Virus record (IMG/VR): IMGVR_UViG_3300012920_000094
Location: 1 to 40,366 of that record
Length of the DNA stretch: 40,366 bases
Reading direction: 5' to 3' (one strand)
Source: a virus
The position numbers and the translations under genes are program-made. A model generated the notes under the pieces. It searched no databases, had not been told where the DNA came from, and saw only the letters and a program-made list of their open reading frames with translations. Each line of letters opens with the position of its first letter. The stretch's first letter is position 1. Positions 1 through 6,579 of this stretch are shown here, in pieces.

Positions 1-387
1 AATTACGGTTATCAATGGGAAAGAGGTTATCAACTAGATAAAGTTGTACAACAACTCAAAGATAATCCTAATACTAGAAAAGCTGCAATATCAATTTACG
101 ATGGTAAAGAGATACACAGATACAGGTACGATACTCCATGTACATACGCAGTTCAATTTACAGTTGTAAATAATAAACTGAATATGTGCGTGACGATGCG
201 ATCTAATGATCTCTGGTTCGGTTTCTGTAACGATCAATACTGTTTTTCAGAACTGATGAAGGTTGTTGCAGAGAGGACAGGATATGAGATCGGTTCGTAT
301 TTCCACTTTGCACACAATTTACATTTGTATGAGAGAGATTTAAACAAGAATGGCTTACTACAAAGGAAGGCAAATTATTATGGATAA
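1..387 (+). CDS. thymidylate synthase-superfamily protein, 5'-partial (possible dCMP hydroxymethylase type)
   Basis: The reading frame is open from the first base to the TAA at 385-387, so the N-terminus lies outside the window; 128 residues are visible. The pattern is that of the thymidylate synthase fold, which moves a one-carbon unit from methylene-tetrahydrofolate to C5 of dUMP or dCMP. Visible residues are the nucleophile in DTPC (Cys47 of the fragment), the RSND phosphate/base motif (67-70), and a late HLY motif (108-110). Aligned without gaps from RS, Asp78 falls where E. coli ThyA has Asn177; Asp at that place is typical of dCMP hydroxymethylases such as T4 gp42. The protein ends 18 residues after HLY, whereas ThyA continues for about 55, so the C-terminal closing segment is missing. 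It heads the nucleotide operon and overlaps the next gene by 8 nt. The superfamily is secure; the substrate is inferred. Confidence 0.85.
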   Translation, partial: NYGYQWERGYQLDKVVQQLKDNPNTRKAAISIYDGKEIHRYRYDTPCTYAVQFTVVNNKLNMCVTMRSNDLWFGFCNDQYCFSELMKVVAERTGYEIGSYFHFAHNLHLYERDLNKNGLLQRKANYYG

Positions 388-1267
388 AATAATGTATTAT
401 TTATACCACATCCCGGGTAAAAAGATCGGTGTGACACGTGATCTTAATAATAGGGTAACAAAACAACAGGGATATTTTCCAGACGAATATGAAGTTCTTG
501 ATCATAGTACAGATATAGATTATATATCAAAACGTGAGATAGAACTTCAACAGTCTTATGGCTATAAGATTGACAGAGTAGAATATAAAAACTTAGGTAA
601 AAAGATGAAGATAAATGCGACAGAAATGACATCAACGTTTCCTTATCCTTTAAACAAACTTAAAGGTAATTTAATGGATAACATGGGTAAAACATGGGAA
701 ACTGTTTTTGGTAAGTTCGAGTTAGACAGAGAGACAGTTGATTGGATTGTCAATAACGCTCAAACATCAATGTATGATGCTAAGCGTAGCTATATTTATA
801 ACAAAGCTTTCTTTGAAAAGTTCGTTAACAAAAACCTTAAACAAGCCAAGGTCAATGCTAAGGAAGCTGCTGATAAAGCGTTAGAACATATAGAAGCAAT
901 GAAGGCAGAATTAATATCACATTCAAGAGCTGTTAATACACGTGAAACTTATCAAGACTTAGAAGTTAAAGAAACTGATAGGTTTCAAAAGATCAGAGAT
1001 TGGGCCGAAGAAAGAGGATTGTATGATAAAGGTGATACTAAAACTCAGTTCTGTAAACTGATGGAAGAAGCTGGCGAATTAGGTAGAGCTGTACTTAAAG
1101 ACAACCAAGCTGAGTTTGTAGATGCTATTGGTGATATGGTAGTTGTATTAACTAATATGGCTATGTTAGGTGGAACATCAATTGAAACTTGTATTGATGC
1201 TGCTTACGATGAGATCAAGAACCGTAAAGGTAAAATGGTTAACGGAACATTTGTCAAAAATGGATGA
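380..1267 (+). CDS. GIY-YIG-like domain fused to MazG-type nucleotide pyrophosphohydrolase
   Basis: The 295-residue protein has two parts. The first ~65 residues look like a divergent GIY-YIG nuclease fold: YYLY stands in for GIY, KKIGVT for YIG, and there is a downstream RDLNNR arginine and a KREIEL glutamate. A long helical linker follows. The C-terminal ~90 residues carry the MazG signature EExxE...ExxD (E229, E230, E233, then E245 and D248), with D252 just beyond, which binds Mg2+ and hydrolyses NTPs or dNTPs to monophosphates. I chose the ATG at 380 over the in-frame ATG at 350 because AGGAAGG lies about 9 nt upstream and because it only slightly overlaps the thymidylate synthase gene. 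The stop overlaps the next start (1260). A role in cleaning or reshaping the nucleotide pool during infection fits the neighbours. The MazG call is firm; the nuclease-like domain may be catalytically degenerate. Confidence 0.85.
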   Translation: MDKIMYYLYHIPGKKIGVTRDLNNRVTKQQGYFPDEYEVLDHSTDIDYISKREIELQQSYGYKIDRVEYKNLGKKMKINATEMTSTFPYPLNKLKGNLMDNMGKTWETVFGKFELDRETVDWIVNNAQTSMYDAKRSYIYNKAFFEKFVNKNLKQAKVNAKEAADKALEHIEAMKAELISHSRAVNTRETYQDLEVKETDRFQKIRDWAEERGLYDKGDTKTQFCKLMEEAGELGRAVLKDNQAEFVDAIGDMVVVLTNMAMLGGTSIETCIDAAYDEIKNRKGKMVNGTFVKNG

Positions 1268-1382
1268 TTCGTTAGCAGCGTTTACACAAGTGTATTTAAT
1301 GTTCGGAGCAATGTTTTTACTAGGATTGTTTGCGATATTTATATGGATTAAAAGTGATAAAGATGACAGAGAAAACAATTAA
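1260..1382 (+). CDS. small single-pass membrane peptide
   Basis: This is a 40-residue open frame starting at an ATG that overlaps the MazG gene stop and ending 20 nt inside the next gene, so it fits exactly into the tight operon. The sequence has an acidic start (MDDS), one hydrophobic stretch of roughly 20 residues (about 12-30, MFGAMFLLGLFAIFIWI), and a charged tail rich in Lys, Asp and Arg. This is the layout of a one-helix membrane protein with the tail probably in the cytoplasm. The upstream in-frame ATGs lie inside MazG and are less likely. No family is recognised. Its place in a nucleotide-metabolism operon gives no clear function; small toxic or membrane-modifying early phage peptides often look like this, but that is only a comparison. 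Confidence 0.5.
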   Translation: MDDSLAAFTQVYLMFGAMFLLGLFAIFIWIKSDKDDRENN

Positions 1383-1641
1383 ATTTAGAGACCCAGTAGT
1401 CGAAAGAGTAGTAGATAAATTTGTATCAAGATCAGATGTTGGTTTTGCTAAGTATGGTAAAACATTACATGACGAAAGAACTGGTGGACATAAAGATCTA
1501 ACAGGATATCTTAACGATGTTCAAGAGGAGTTAATGGATGCAATATTATATATTCAAGCTGCTAAAGAAGAGTTACAAGAGGCTAGCTCAGGCAGTTTAA
1601 ATCCAGGTTTACCTTATTACGTGACAGATGTGGCGGGGTAA
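1363..1641 (+). CDS. small MazG-like all-alpha NTP pyrophosphohydrolase-type protein
   Basis: The protein has 92 residues from the ATG at 1363 (an earlier in-frame ATG at 1330 would add residues lying inside the previous gene). A DPVVERVVDKFVSRS helix is followed by a YGKTL motif and then by DLTGYLNDVQEELMDAILYI. The EE-L-MDA-x-Y pattern on a helix is characteristic of small phage proteins related to the MazG/dUTPase-like all-alpha NTP pyrophosphatases. These bind Mg2+ with paired acidic residues and remove pyrophosphate from nucleotides. It overlaps its neighbours on both sides (20 nt upstream, 14 nt downstream) and sits right after a full MazG gene, so the operon may carry two such activities. 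The fold assignment is moderately sure; activity and substrate are unknown. Confidence 0.65.
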   Translation: MTEKTIKFRDPVVERVVDKFVSRSDVGFAKYGKTLHDERTGGHKDLTGYLNDVQEELMDAILYIQAAKEELQEASSGSLNPGLPYYVTDVAG

Positions 1642-2077
1642 AAAGAAGAAAAAAGGACCTGTCAGAGCAAAGAAGACCGTCGTTGATGGTCTTTCTTTCT
1701 CTTCGGGTTTAGAAGCTTATATGTATAAAGCATTAAAAGCTGCTAAAATACAAGCTAAATACGAAGGAGAAACGTATGAACTAATACATGCTTTTAAATT
1801 TCAAAGTGATGTATATGAGAGATGTGCAAATAGCAAAGGCGAATATAAAAATAGAGGAAACAAAAATATTTTAGGAATAAAATATACTCCAGATTTCGTA
1901 GGTAAAAACTTTATAATTGAATGTAAAGGTAGACCTAACGAATCTTTTCCGATCAGATGGAAACTATTTAAAAGATATGTCGAAATGTTTTTGCCTGGTT
2001 ACACAATTTATAAACCACAAAATCAAAAAGAGTGCGACGCAACTATAAACCTCATCCTAAACAAAGCGCAGCAATAG
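1628..2077 (+). CDS. PD-(D/E)XK endonuclease, T7 endonuclease I-like
   Basis: This 149-residue protein begins with a lysine-rich stretch and then shows the catalytic layout of T7 endonuclease I: an early glutamate in SSGLEAYMY (E29), then YTPDF (D89), then IIECKG (E98, K100). In the T7 family the equivalent residues bind two Mg2+ ions and cut branched DNA such as Holliday junctions and replication forks, which helps degrade host DNA and resolve phage DNA before packaging. The length is the same as that of the T7 enzyme (149 residues). A KNRGNKNILGIK insertion precedes the PD motif. The start lies 14 nt inside the previous gene. The nuclease superfamily is firm. Junction resolution is inferred, and a related replacement such as a DUF1064-type nuclease cannot be excluded. 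Confidence 0.8.
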   Translation: MWRGKKKKKGPVRAKKTVVDGLSFSSGLEAYMYKALKAAKIQAKYEGETYELIHAFKFQSDVYERCANSKGEYKNRGNKNILGIKYTPDFVGKNFIIECKGRPNESFPIRWKLFKRYVEMFLPGYTIYKPQNQKECDATINLILNKAQQ

Positions 2078-2082
2078 CGCGT

Positions 2083-2190
2083 ATGCAATACAAAAACAGA
2101 CAAGTTGATAAATTTGTTAAATGGAGTATTGAGCAAAAAGGATATTTGAAATATAGAGAATTAATAGAATTTGAAAAACAATATAAATGA
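2083..2190 (+). CDS. very small basic/helical protein of unknown function
   Basis: A 35-residue frame runs from the ATG at 2083, 5 nt after the nuclease stop, to TGA at 2188-2190, where it overlaps the next ATG by 4 nt (ATGA). The sequence (MQYKNRQVDKF...KGYLKYRELIEFEKQYK) is charged and probably helical. The frame stays open upstream, and a GTG at 2032 would give a 52-residue protein beginning VRRNYKPHPKQSA, which overlaps the nuclease gene by 46 nt and looks equally protein-like. The evidence is only its fit in the operon and the stop-start coupling; no family is recognised. Confidence 0.45.
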   Translation: MQYKNRQVDKFVKWSIEQKGYLKYRELIEFEKQYK

Positions 2191-2357
2191 GAAATTGGGA
2201 CTTAAGTATAGGTTTTTATCCAGGAATATTAATTGGAATGAGAACCTATGGAAGCCAAATTGGCGGAAAAACCTCCCATGTGTTTTACTTACCCTTAATT
2301 GATTTGTGTATAGATATATATAATGAAAGAACAGACATTAATAGAGATGAAAAATAA
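2187..2357 (+). CDS. small conserved-looking phage protein (56 aa)
   Basis: The ATG at 2187 overlaps the preceding stop (ATGA), and the frame runs to TAA at 2355-2357, 35 nt inside the next gene. The protein starts MRNWDLSIGFYPGILIGMRTY and later has a HVFYLPLIDLCIDIYNE segment. The aromatic, glycine-rich start and hydrophobic middle do not look like random translation. I recall similar short proteins, with a start in this style and a FYLPL...DI-Y motif, in other aquatic phages, but I cannot name a family. Without this gene the stretch would be an unexplained gap in an otherwise gapless operon. A surface- or membrane-associated role is possible. Function unknown. Confidence 0.6.
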   Translation: MRNWDLSIGFYPGILIGMRTYGSQIGGKTSHVFYLPLIDLCIDIYNERTDINRDEK

Positions 2358-2550
2358 AATTGATTCTATGACTAGAATTTTACAACATTTAATCAATGAA
2401 ACAACTCATCTTAGAGAACTTGGTGTAGGTACTTTAGAAACTTTAAAGTTAATGCCTGGTTACCAAGACGCCATCGATAAATTAAAAAAGAAGATGGAGG
2501 AAAATGTAGAAGAAAAAAAGAAAGCTGAAAAGAATGGAACTAGCAAGTGA
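2323..2550 (+). CDS. small coiled-coil protein of unknown function
   Basis: The 75-residue protein starts at the ATG at 2323, preceded by an AT-rich leader (GATATATATA) with no clear Shine-Dalgarno sequence. Residues 1-35 form a heptad-like helix (MKEQTLIEMKNKIDSMTRILQHLINE). A short LGVGTLETLKLMPGY middle follows, and residues 50-75 are a very lysine/glutamate-rich helix. It overlaps the ribonucleotide reductase gene by 17 nt and the previous small gene by 35 nt. No enzymatic motif is visible. It may be an accessory or oligomerisation peptide made together with the reductase, but no function can be assigned. Confidence 0.6.
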   Translation: MKEQTLIEMKNKIDSMTRILQHLINETTHLRELGVGTLETLKLMPGYQDAIDKLKKKMEENVEEKKKAEKNGTSK

Positions 2551-4396
2551 AATCTTATCTAATATTACAGTATATATGAAATATGCAAAGTATATTCCAG
2601 AACTAAATCGCAGGGAAACTTGGGATGAGTTAGTAACAAGGAACAAACAAATGCATATTAAAAAGTATCCAGACTTAAAAGACCAAATAGAAGAAGTTTA
2701 TAAGTTAGTATATGAAAAGAAGGTTTTACCAAGTATGCGTAGTCTTCAGTTCGGTGGTAAACCGATTGAGATATCTCCTAACAGAGTATACAACTGCGCT
2801 TATCTCCCTATTGACCATGTAGATTCATTCCATGAAACAATGTTTTTGTTACTTGGAGGAACTGGCGTAGGGTATTCTGTTCAAAAACACCATGTTAGTA
2901 AATTACCTCCTATAAACAAACCTTATGAAAAACGTAGGAGAAGGTTTTTAATTGGTGATTCAATTGAAGGTTGGGCTGACGCGATTAAAGTATTAATGAA
3001 GTCTTATATGGGTGATCGAAGATCGTCTAGAATTAGTTTCGATTACTCGGATATAAGACCTAAAGGTGCTCAGCTAGTGACGTCAGGAGGTAAAGCTCCT
3101 GGCCCACAGCCTTTAAAAGAATGTTTAGTTAAACTTAAAGGTATATTACAAGCTAAAGAGGATGGAGATCAATTAACAACAGTAGAAGTTCATGACATTA
3201 TATGTCACATAGCTGATGCTGTATTAGCAGGTGGTATTAGACGTGCTGCCTTAATATCTTTATTTTCTGCAGATGATCATGAAATGATTGCTTGTAAATC
3301 TGGAAACTGGTGGGAAACAAACCCACAAAGAGGTAGATCAAATAACTCTGCTGTTTTAATGCGACATAAAATTACTAAAGATTACTTTATGAATTTATGG
3401 GAACGTGTTGAAAAAAGTGGAGCCGGAGAACCCGGAATTTATTTTAACAATGATAAGGATTGGGGTACAAATCCCTGCTGTGAAATAGCATTACGACCTT
3501 ATCAATTTTGTAACTTATGTGAAGTTAATGTTTCAGATCTTGAATCACAAGATGATCTAAACGAAAGAGTAAAAGCTGCGGCGTTTATTGGAACGTTACA
3601 AGCTGGTTACACTGACTTCCATTATTTAAGAGAGATATGGCAAGAAACAACCGAAAAAGACGCTCTGATTGGAGTGAGTATGACGGGGATAGGGAGTGGC
3701 ACGGTATTAGGATACGACATGGAGAAAGCCGCTCAACTTGTAAAAAGAGAAAACACAAGAGTCGCGAAGCTGATTGGAATTAATAAAGCCGCGCGATGTA
3801 CAACTGTGAAGCCTGCTGGGACGACATCTCTGGCATTAGGAACTTCATCTGGTATTCATGCGTGGCATAATGATTATTACATCCGTAGGATCAGAGTTGG
3901 AAAGAACGAATCAATGTATAAATACTTAGCTGAACATCATCCTGAGTTAATTGAAGACGAGTATTTTCGACCTCACGATACTGCTGTAATATCTATACCA
4001 CAGAAAGCTCCTGAAGGTTCAATACTTAGAACTGAATCTCCATTTGATCTTTTAAATAGAGTTAAAAAGATAGCAACTGAATGGGTTAAACCGGGCCATA
4101 GAAAAGGATCTAATACTCATAACGTTTCTGCTACAATTAGTTTAAAACCTGAAGAATGGTTAGATGCAGGAGAATGGATGTGGGATAATAGAGAATACTA
4201 TAATGGTTTATCGGTGTTACCTTATGATGGTGGAACGTATACTCAAGCTCCATTTGAGGATATAGATCCAAACAAATATCAAGAGTTGATGCAATCGTTA
4301 AAGCAAGTTGACTTATCAAACATAACAGAAACAGAAGATAACACAGATTTATCAGGTGAACTAGCTTGCGCTGGTGGTGCTTGTGAGATTAAATAA
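2534..4396 (+). CDS. nrdJ: adenosylcobalamin-dependent (class II) ribonucleoside-triphosphate reductase
   Basis: The 620-residue enzyme converts ribonucleotides to deoxyribonucleotides using a B12-generated radical. The barrel and active site are visible: YNCAYLP with Cys88, NPCCEI with Asn313, Cys315 (thiyl radical) and Glu317, and Cys326, 11 residues later. That spacing equals Cys408/Cys419 of the Lactobacillus leichmannii monomeric enzyme, with Cys88 as the probable disulfide partner of Cys326. PAGTTS at about 428 is a conserved loop. The tail ends CAGGACEIK (Cys612, Cys617), the shuttle pair that re-reduces the active site. It is shorter than the ~740-residue L. leichmannii enzyme. It is the last gene of the + operon, directly before a terminator. 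Class II enzymes work with or without oxygen but need B12, so the host must make or import it. Very secure. Confidence 0.95.
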   Translation: MELASEILSNITVYMKYAKYIPELNRRETWDELVTRNKQMHIKKYPDLKDQIEEVYKLVYEKKVLPSMRSLQFGGKPIEISPNRVYNCAYLPIDHVDSFHETMFLLLGGTGVGYSVQKHHVSKLPPINKPYEKRRRRFLIGDSIEGWADAIKVLMKSYMGDRRSSRISFDYSDIRPKGAQLVTSGGKAPGPQPLKECLVKLKGILQAKEDGDQLTTVEVHDIICHIADAVLAGGIRRAALISLFSADDHEMIACKSGNWWETNPQRGRSNNSAVLMRHKITKDYFMNLWERVEKSGAGEPGIYFNNDKDWGTNPCCEIALRPYQFCNLCEVNVSDLESQDDLNERVKAAAFIGTLQAGYTDFHYLREIWQETTEKDALIGVSMTGIGSGTVLGYDMEKAAQLVKRENTRVAKLIGINKAARCTTVKPAGTTSLALGTSSGIHAWHNDYYIRRIRVGKNESMYKYLAEHHPELIEDEYFRPHDTAVISIPQKAPEGSILRTESPFDLLNRVKKIATEWVKPGHRKGSNTHNVSATISLKPEEWLDAGEWMWDNREYYNGLSVLPYDGGTYTQAPFEDIDPNKYQELMQSLKQVDLSNITETEDNTDLSGELACAGGACEIK

Positions 4397-4414
4397 TATA
4401 AATTTAGTCAAATT

Positions 4415-4448
4415 AAAAAGGGGACCTCGTTTTGAGATCCCCTTTTTT
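4415..4448. terminator. bidirectional intrinsic terminator between the converging blocks
   Basis: The stem GGGGA-c-CTC pairs with GAG-a-TCCCC around a GTTTT loop and is flanked by A5 on the left and T6 on the right, so it gives a U-tract whichever strand is transcribed. It lies 18 nt after the ribonucleotide reductase stop and about 45 nt before the end of the - strand block, exactly where two converging transcripts need to stop. Confidence 0.9.
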
Positions 4449-4454
4449 GGTTAC

Positions 4455-4492
4455 AGGAACTTTGGGTATGGTGCCCATTTTATCGTGTTCCT
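4455..4492 (+). terminator. possible second hairpin in the convergent gap
   Basis: AGGAAC (4455-4460) can pair with GTTCCT (4487-4492), and an inner GGG/CCC pair (4464-4466 with 4474-4476) closes a small loop. A T-rich run follows on the + strand, so it could back up the terminator just upstream. The loop between outer and inner stems is long, so this is weak. Confidence 0.3.
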
Positions 4493-4493
4493 T

Positions 4494-4754
4494 TTATTTT
4501 TCTTTATTATTACTACAAAACTTCCGAGCAGATTCTACACTTTCAAAACCCCACTTTTTTAAAGCCCTAGCTTTTCTAGTTGGTTCACCATTAGGTTTCT
4601 TCATAGGCCCTTTCATACCAGCAAATCTACAAGCAAATGAAACCCTACGTTTATTCTTACCAGTTGTAAGTCTTTTACCTAAAGTCTTTCCAGTTTCTCT
4701 TTTATGTTCTGCTCGCATTTTGCGATTAGACTTTTCATAACTAGCATCATCCAT
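4494..4754 (-). CDS. small basic phage protein, DUF6321-like
   Basis: The 86-residue protein is strongly basic. Its core SFACRFAGMKGPMKKPNGEPTRKARALKKW matches a motif I recall from many marine phages, of the form SFCARMxGMKGPMKKxNGKPTRKALALKKW, placed in DUF6321. A KRETGKTLGKRLTTG segment precedes it. The two cysteines and the many lysines would suit nucleic acid binding, but no function is established. The start overlaps the stop of the next upstream gene by 1 nt (TAATG), so the two are probably translated together. It is the last gene of the - strand block, before the shared terminator. Family resemblance is good; function is unknown. Confidence 0.75.
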   Translation of the reverse strand: MDDASYEKSNRKMRAEHKRETGKTLGKRLTTGKNKRRVSFACRFAGMKGPMKKPNGEPTRKARALKKWGFESVESARKFCSNNKEK

Positions 4755-4879
4755 TATTTTTTCTTTTTAATAGGCACACAGTTAGGAACTTTTCTACCAC
4801 CTTTTTTCTTCATGCCTATGGCTTCGTAACCTTTCCAGCATGGGTTTTTCATTTTCTTTTTACCTCTTTTTGTTGCCAT
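4754..4879 (-). CDS. very small basic phage protein with CWKGYE...GMKKKGG...VPNCVP motif
   Basis: This 41-residue gene starts at the ATG at 4879 and stops at 4754-4756. The sequence MATKRGKKKMKNPCWKGYE continues to AIGMKKKGGRKVPNCVPIKKKK. The pattern NPCWKGYExxGMKxKxGxxVPNCVP recurs as a tiny lysine-rich protein in many marine phages. Two cysteines (14 and 34) in a basic frame might form a small metal- or nucleic acid-binding unit. It is coupled by 1-nt overlaps to the secreted-protein gene upstream and to the basic gene downstream. The motif match makes it a real gene despite its length. Its function is unknown. Confidence 0.75.
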   Translation of the reverse strand: MATKRGKKKMKNPCWKGYEAIGMKKKGGRKVPNCVPIKKKK

Positions 4880-6303
4880 TATTCATAATATTTTTTTACA
4901 TACGTTCCATCTTGGTATACTTCTAATACCATACCTTTGTAATATTCATTTACCTCTTGTCCTGCGAAGTTTATGATCTTATCTATTATTTTTTCTTCTG
5001 AACTGATTGAGATCGATATAGGATGAAATGATTCGTGTTGTCCATCATAATCAGTCTGTTTCAGACGATAATAAGAAATTCCTTTAATTGGGTTGTCATC
5101 AATTATAGAGTATGACATTTGGCTATTACTATTCCCAGCTCCTGTCACAGTTTCAACTGTCTTCCATTGTTCAGCATCAATACTTCTTTGTATTTCAAAA
5201 TAATCATTATTTACTTGAGACAAAGTTGTCCATCTAATTAAAACAATTGGATGAACACTACCACCTAATACTTCTCCTGTAAATGATATAAGATCTATAG
5301 GTAAAGCTGTTCCTCCACCTTGCCATCCAAATAAAGTATTAGGTCTAATAGAATTTCTATAACCTATAGGTCCAGGAAAAACTCCATCATCATAATTATA
5401 TACTACAGAATTTGACTTAGTTGTGTATTGAAATTCAGGGTAAGTTGAAGCCCATGATCCGTGATTATTAACTACTTTAACTATTAAATTCTGTATACCA
5501 TCATAACCGTATAAACCTTGCAACATTACTTCATTCCAACCAGATCTAAAATCTATAGTTCCGTCATATACTAATTTCCAATCTGTCCAAGGACCAGCCC
5601 CGTCTTCAGGCATGGTTCCATCCATAAACTCTTCATCCATAGTCATTGCCATCCAGATTTCTTGGTTGTTCATGGTCATTGAAGCTCCATTAGTAACATT
5701 CCAACTAATCTTTTCTATGTTTAAAGGAATACCACCAAGCTCTGCTGCTGTATAAATAGATGCGCTCCAACTATAATCATAATATCCATAAGCAGGAACT
5801 CTACCATCATCTAATGTAGAGTTAGGATCTCCAATTGTAATTTCATTAGTAGAACCTCCACCGCTTCCGCCAGTAGTAGCAGGTGTTTTATAAATCATTA
5901 CTTCTGTTGACGTAGAGTTAGTGGCACAATTATATTCATTTAAGTGTACATATAAAACTCCACTATAAGTTGGTGTATATTTTATATACGATGTAAATCC
6001 TGTACAACCTGTATAGTCGTCGTTAAATCCTACGACAACACCTGATTCATCTATCAATGTAAGTTGTGTATCATACGAAGCTAAAACTCCTCCAAATCCA
6101 TCACATGTGGAAAATTGATACTCATCTCCATCAATTACATTAACTCTAATAACTTCACCTGCGTAATTAAAACTAGTAGCAGAACCCCAAGTATTATCAG
6201 TTGGAGTATATATAGTGCTAGGATAATAATTAGTACCGTTATCACATTGAGAGTAGCCCAATATAATAAGTAAAGTAGATATTAAAGTTAGTAAATGTTT
6301 CAT
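4879..6303 (-). CDS. secreted multidomain protein resembling Bacteroidetes type IX secretion substrates
   Basis: The 474-residue protein starts with a signal peptide (about 1-18, hydrophobic LLTLISTLLIILG then YSQ, or lipoprotein-like up to Cys20). Residues 21-140 look like a pre-peptidase-type beta domain (YQFSTCDGF..YDTQLTLID..NDDYTGC), with paired cysteines. A GGSGGGS linker follows, then a second beta domain (153-330) with YTAAEL. Residues 334-430 are the repeat-like module common in flavobacterial surface proteins (LPIDLISFTGE, RWTTLSQVNNDYFEIQRS, VTGAGNS, YYRLKQTDYDGQ). The last ~35 residues (IINFAGQEVN...VYQDGTYVKK) resemble a T9SS C-terminal sorting domain. In hosts such a tail directs export through the outer membrane. 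In a phage late block it could be displayed on infected cells or recruited to virions. Architecture is clear; role unknown. Confidence 0.8.
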   Translation of the reverse strand: MKHLLTLISTLLIILGYSQCDNGTNYYPSTIYTPTDNTWGSATSFNYAGEVIRVNVIDGDEYQFSTCDGFGGVLASYDTQLTLIDESGVVVGFNDDYTGCTGFTSYIKYTPTYSGVLYVHLNEYNCATNSTSTEVMIYKTPATTGGSGGGSTNEITIGDPNSTLDDGRVPAYGYYDYSWSASIYTAAELGGIPLNIEKISWNVTNGASMTMNNQEIWMAMTMDEEFMDGTMPEDGAGPWTDWKLVYDGTIDFRSGWNEVMLQGLYGYDGIQNLIVKVVNNHGSWASTYPEFQYTTKSNSVVYNYDDGVFPGPIGYRNSIRPNTLFGWQGGGTALPIDLISFTGEVLGGSVHPIVLIRWTTLSQVNNDYFEIQRSIDAEQWKTVETVTGAGNSNSQMSYSIIDDNPIKGISYYRLKQTDYDGQHESFHPISISISSEEKIIDKIINFAGQEVNEYYKGMVLEVYQDGTYVKKYYE

Positions 6304-6578
6304 TATTTTTTATTTATTTTTTTTCTAGCTGTATTTATTCTTTGAGTTGCATTTTGTATTTTCTTAACAGCTTCTTTTTCAGCAGGATTATAACTAATAG
6401 TCTTACTTAAATCCAAACCTTTTCCACTACCTTCTCCGAATAAACTTACTTTAAACAAATCAATTTTTTGTTTCTTAACTTCATCTAAATATTTTTTAGT
6501 TGCAGTTTTTACTCTTTCAATTTTACTTTTAAAATCTCCATTAGTCAATGGTGGATCGGGTTTCATTTCAAAAGCCAT
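6303..6578 (-). CDS. small basic helical protein of unknown function
   Basis: The 91-residue protein is lysine-rich at both ends (IERVKTATKKYLDEVKKQKIDLFKVSLF, then VKKIQNATQRINTARKKINKK), with a GEGSGKGLDL turn in the middle. The C-terminal half looks like one amphipathic helix. No signal peptide, membrane segment or catalytic motif is visible. It overlaps the start of the secreted-protein gene by 1 nt and is separated by 1 nt from the membrane protein gene upstream, so it belongs to the same late transcript. A structural or lysis-cassette role is possible from position alone. Confidence 0.6.
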   Translation of the reverse strand: MAFEMKPDPPLTNGDFKSKIERVKTATKKYLDEVKKQKIDLFKVSLFGEGSGKGLDLSKTISYNPAEKEAVKKIQNATQRINTARKKINKK

Positions 6579-6579
6579 G

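Noticed and set aside
350-379. Upstream ATG that would extend the MazG fusion by 10 residues
   Set aside because: The ATG at 380 has AGGAAGG at the right distance, and the extension lies inside the conserved end of the thymidylate synthase gene.
4450-4493. Possible tRNA-like structure in the convergent gap
   Set aside because: No acceptor stem, T-loop GTTCRA or anticodon arm could be placed; it is a simple imperfect hairpin.
4432-4740. 102-residue hydrophobic open frame on the + strand just after the terminator
   Set aside because: It is the antisense of the DUF6321-like basic gene, which explains its Phe/Leu-rich composition, and it follows a terminator without promoter.
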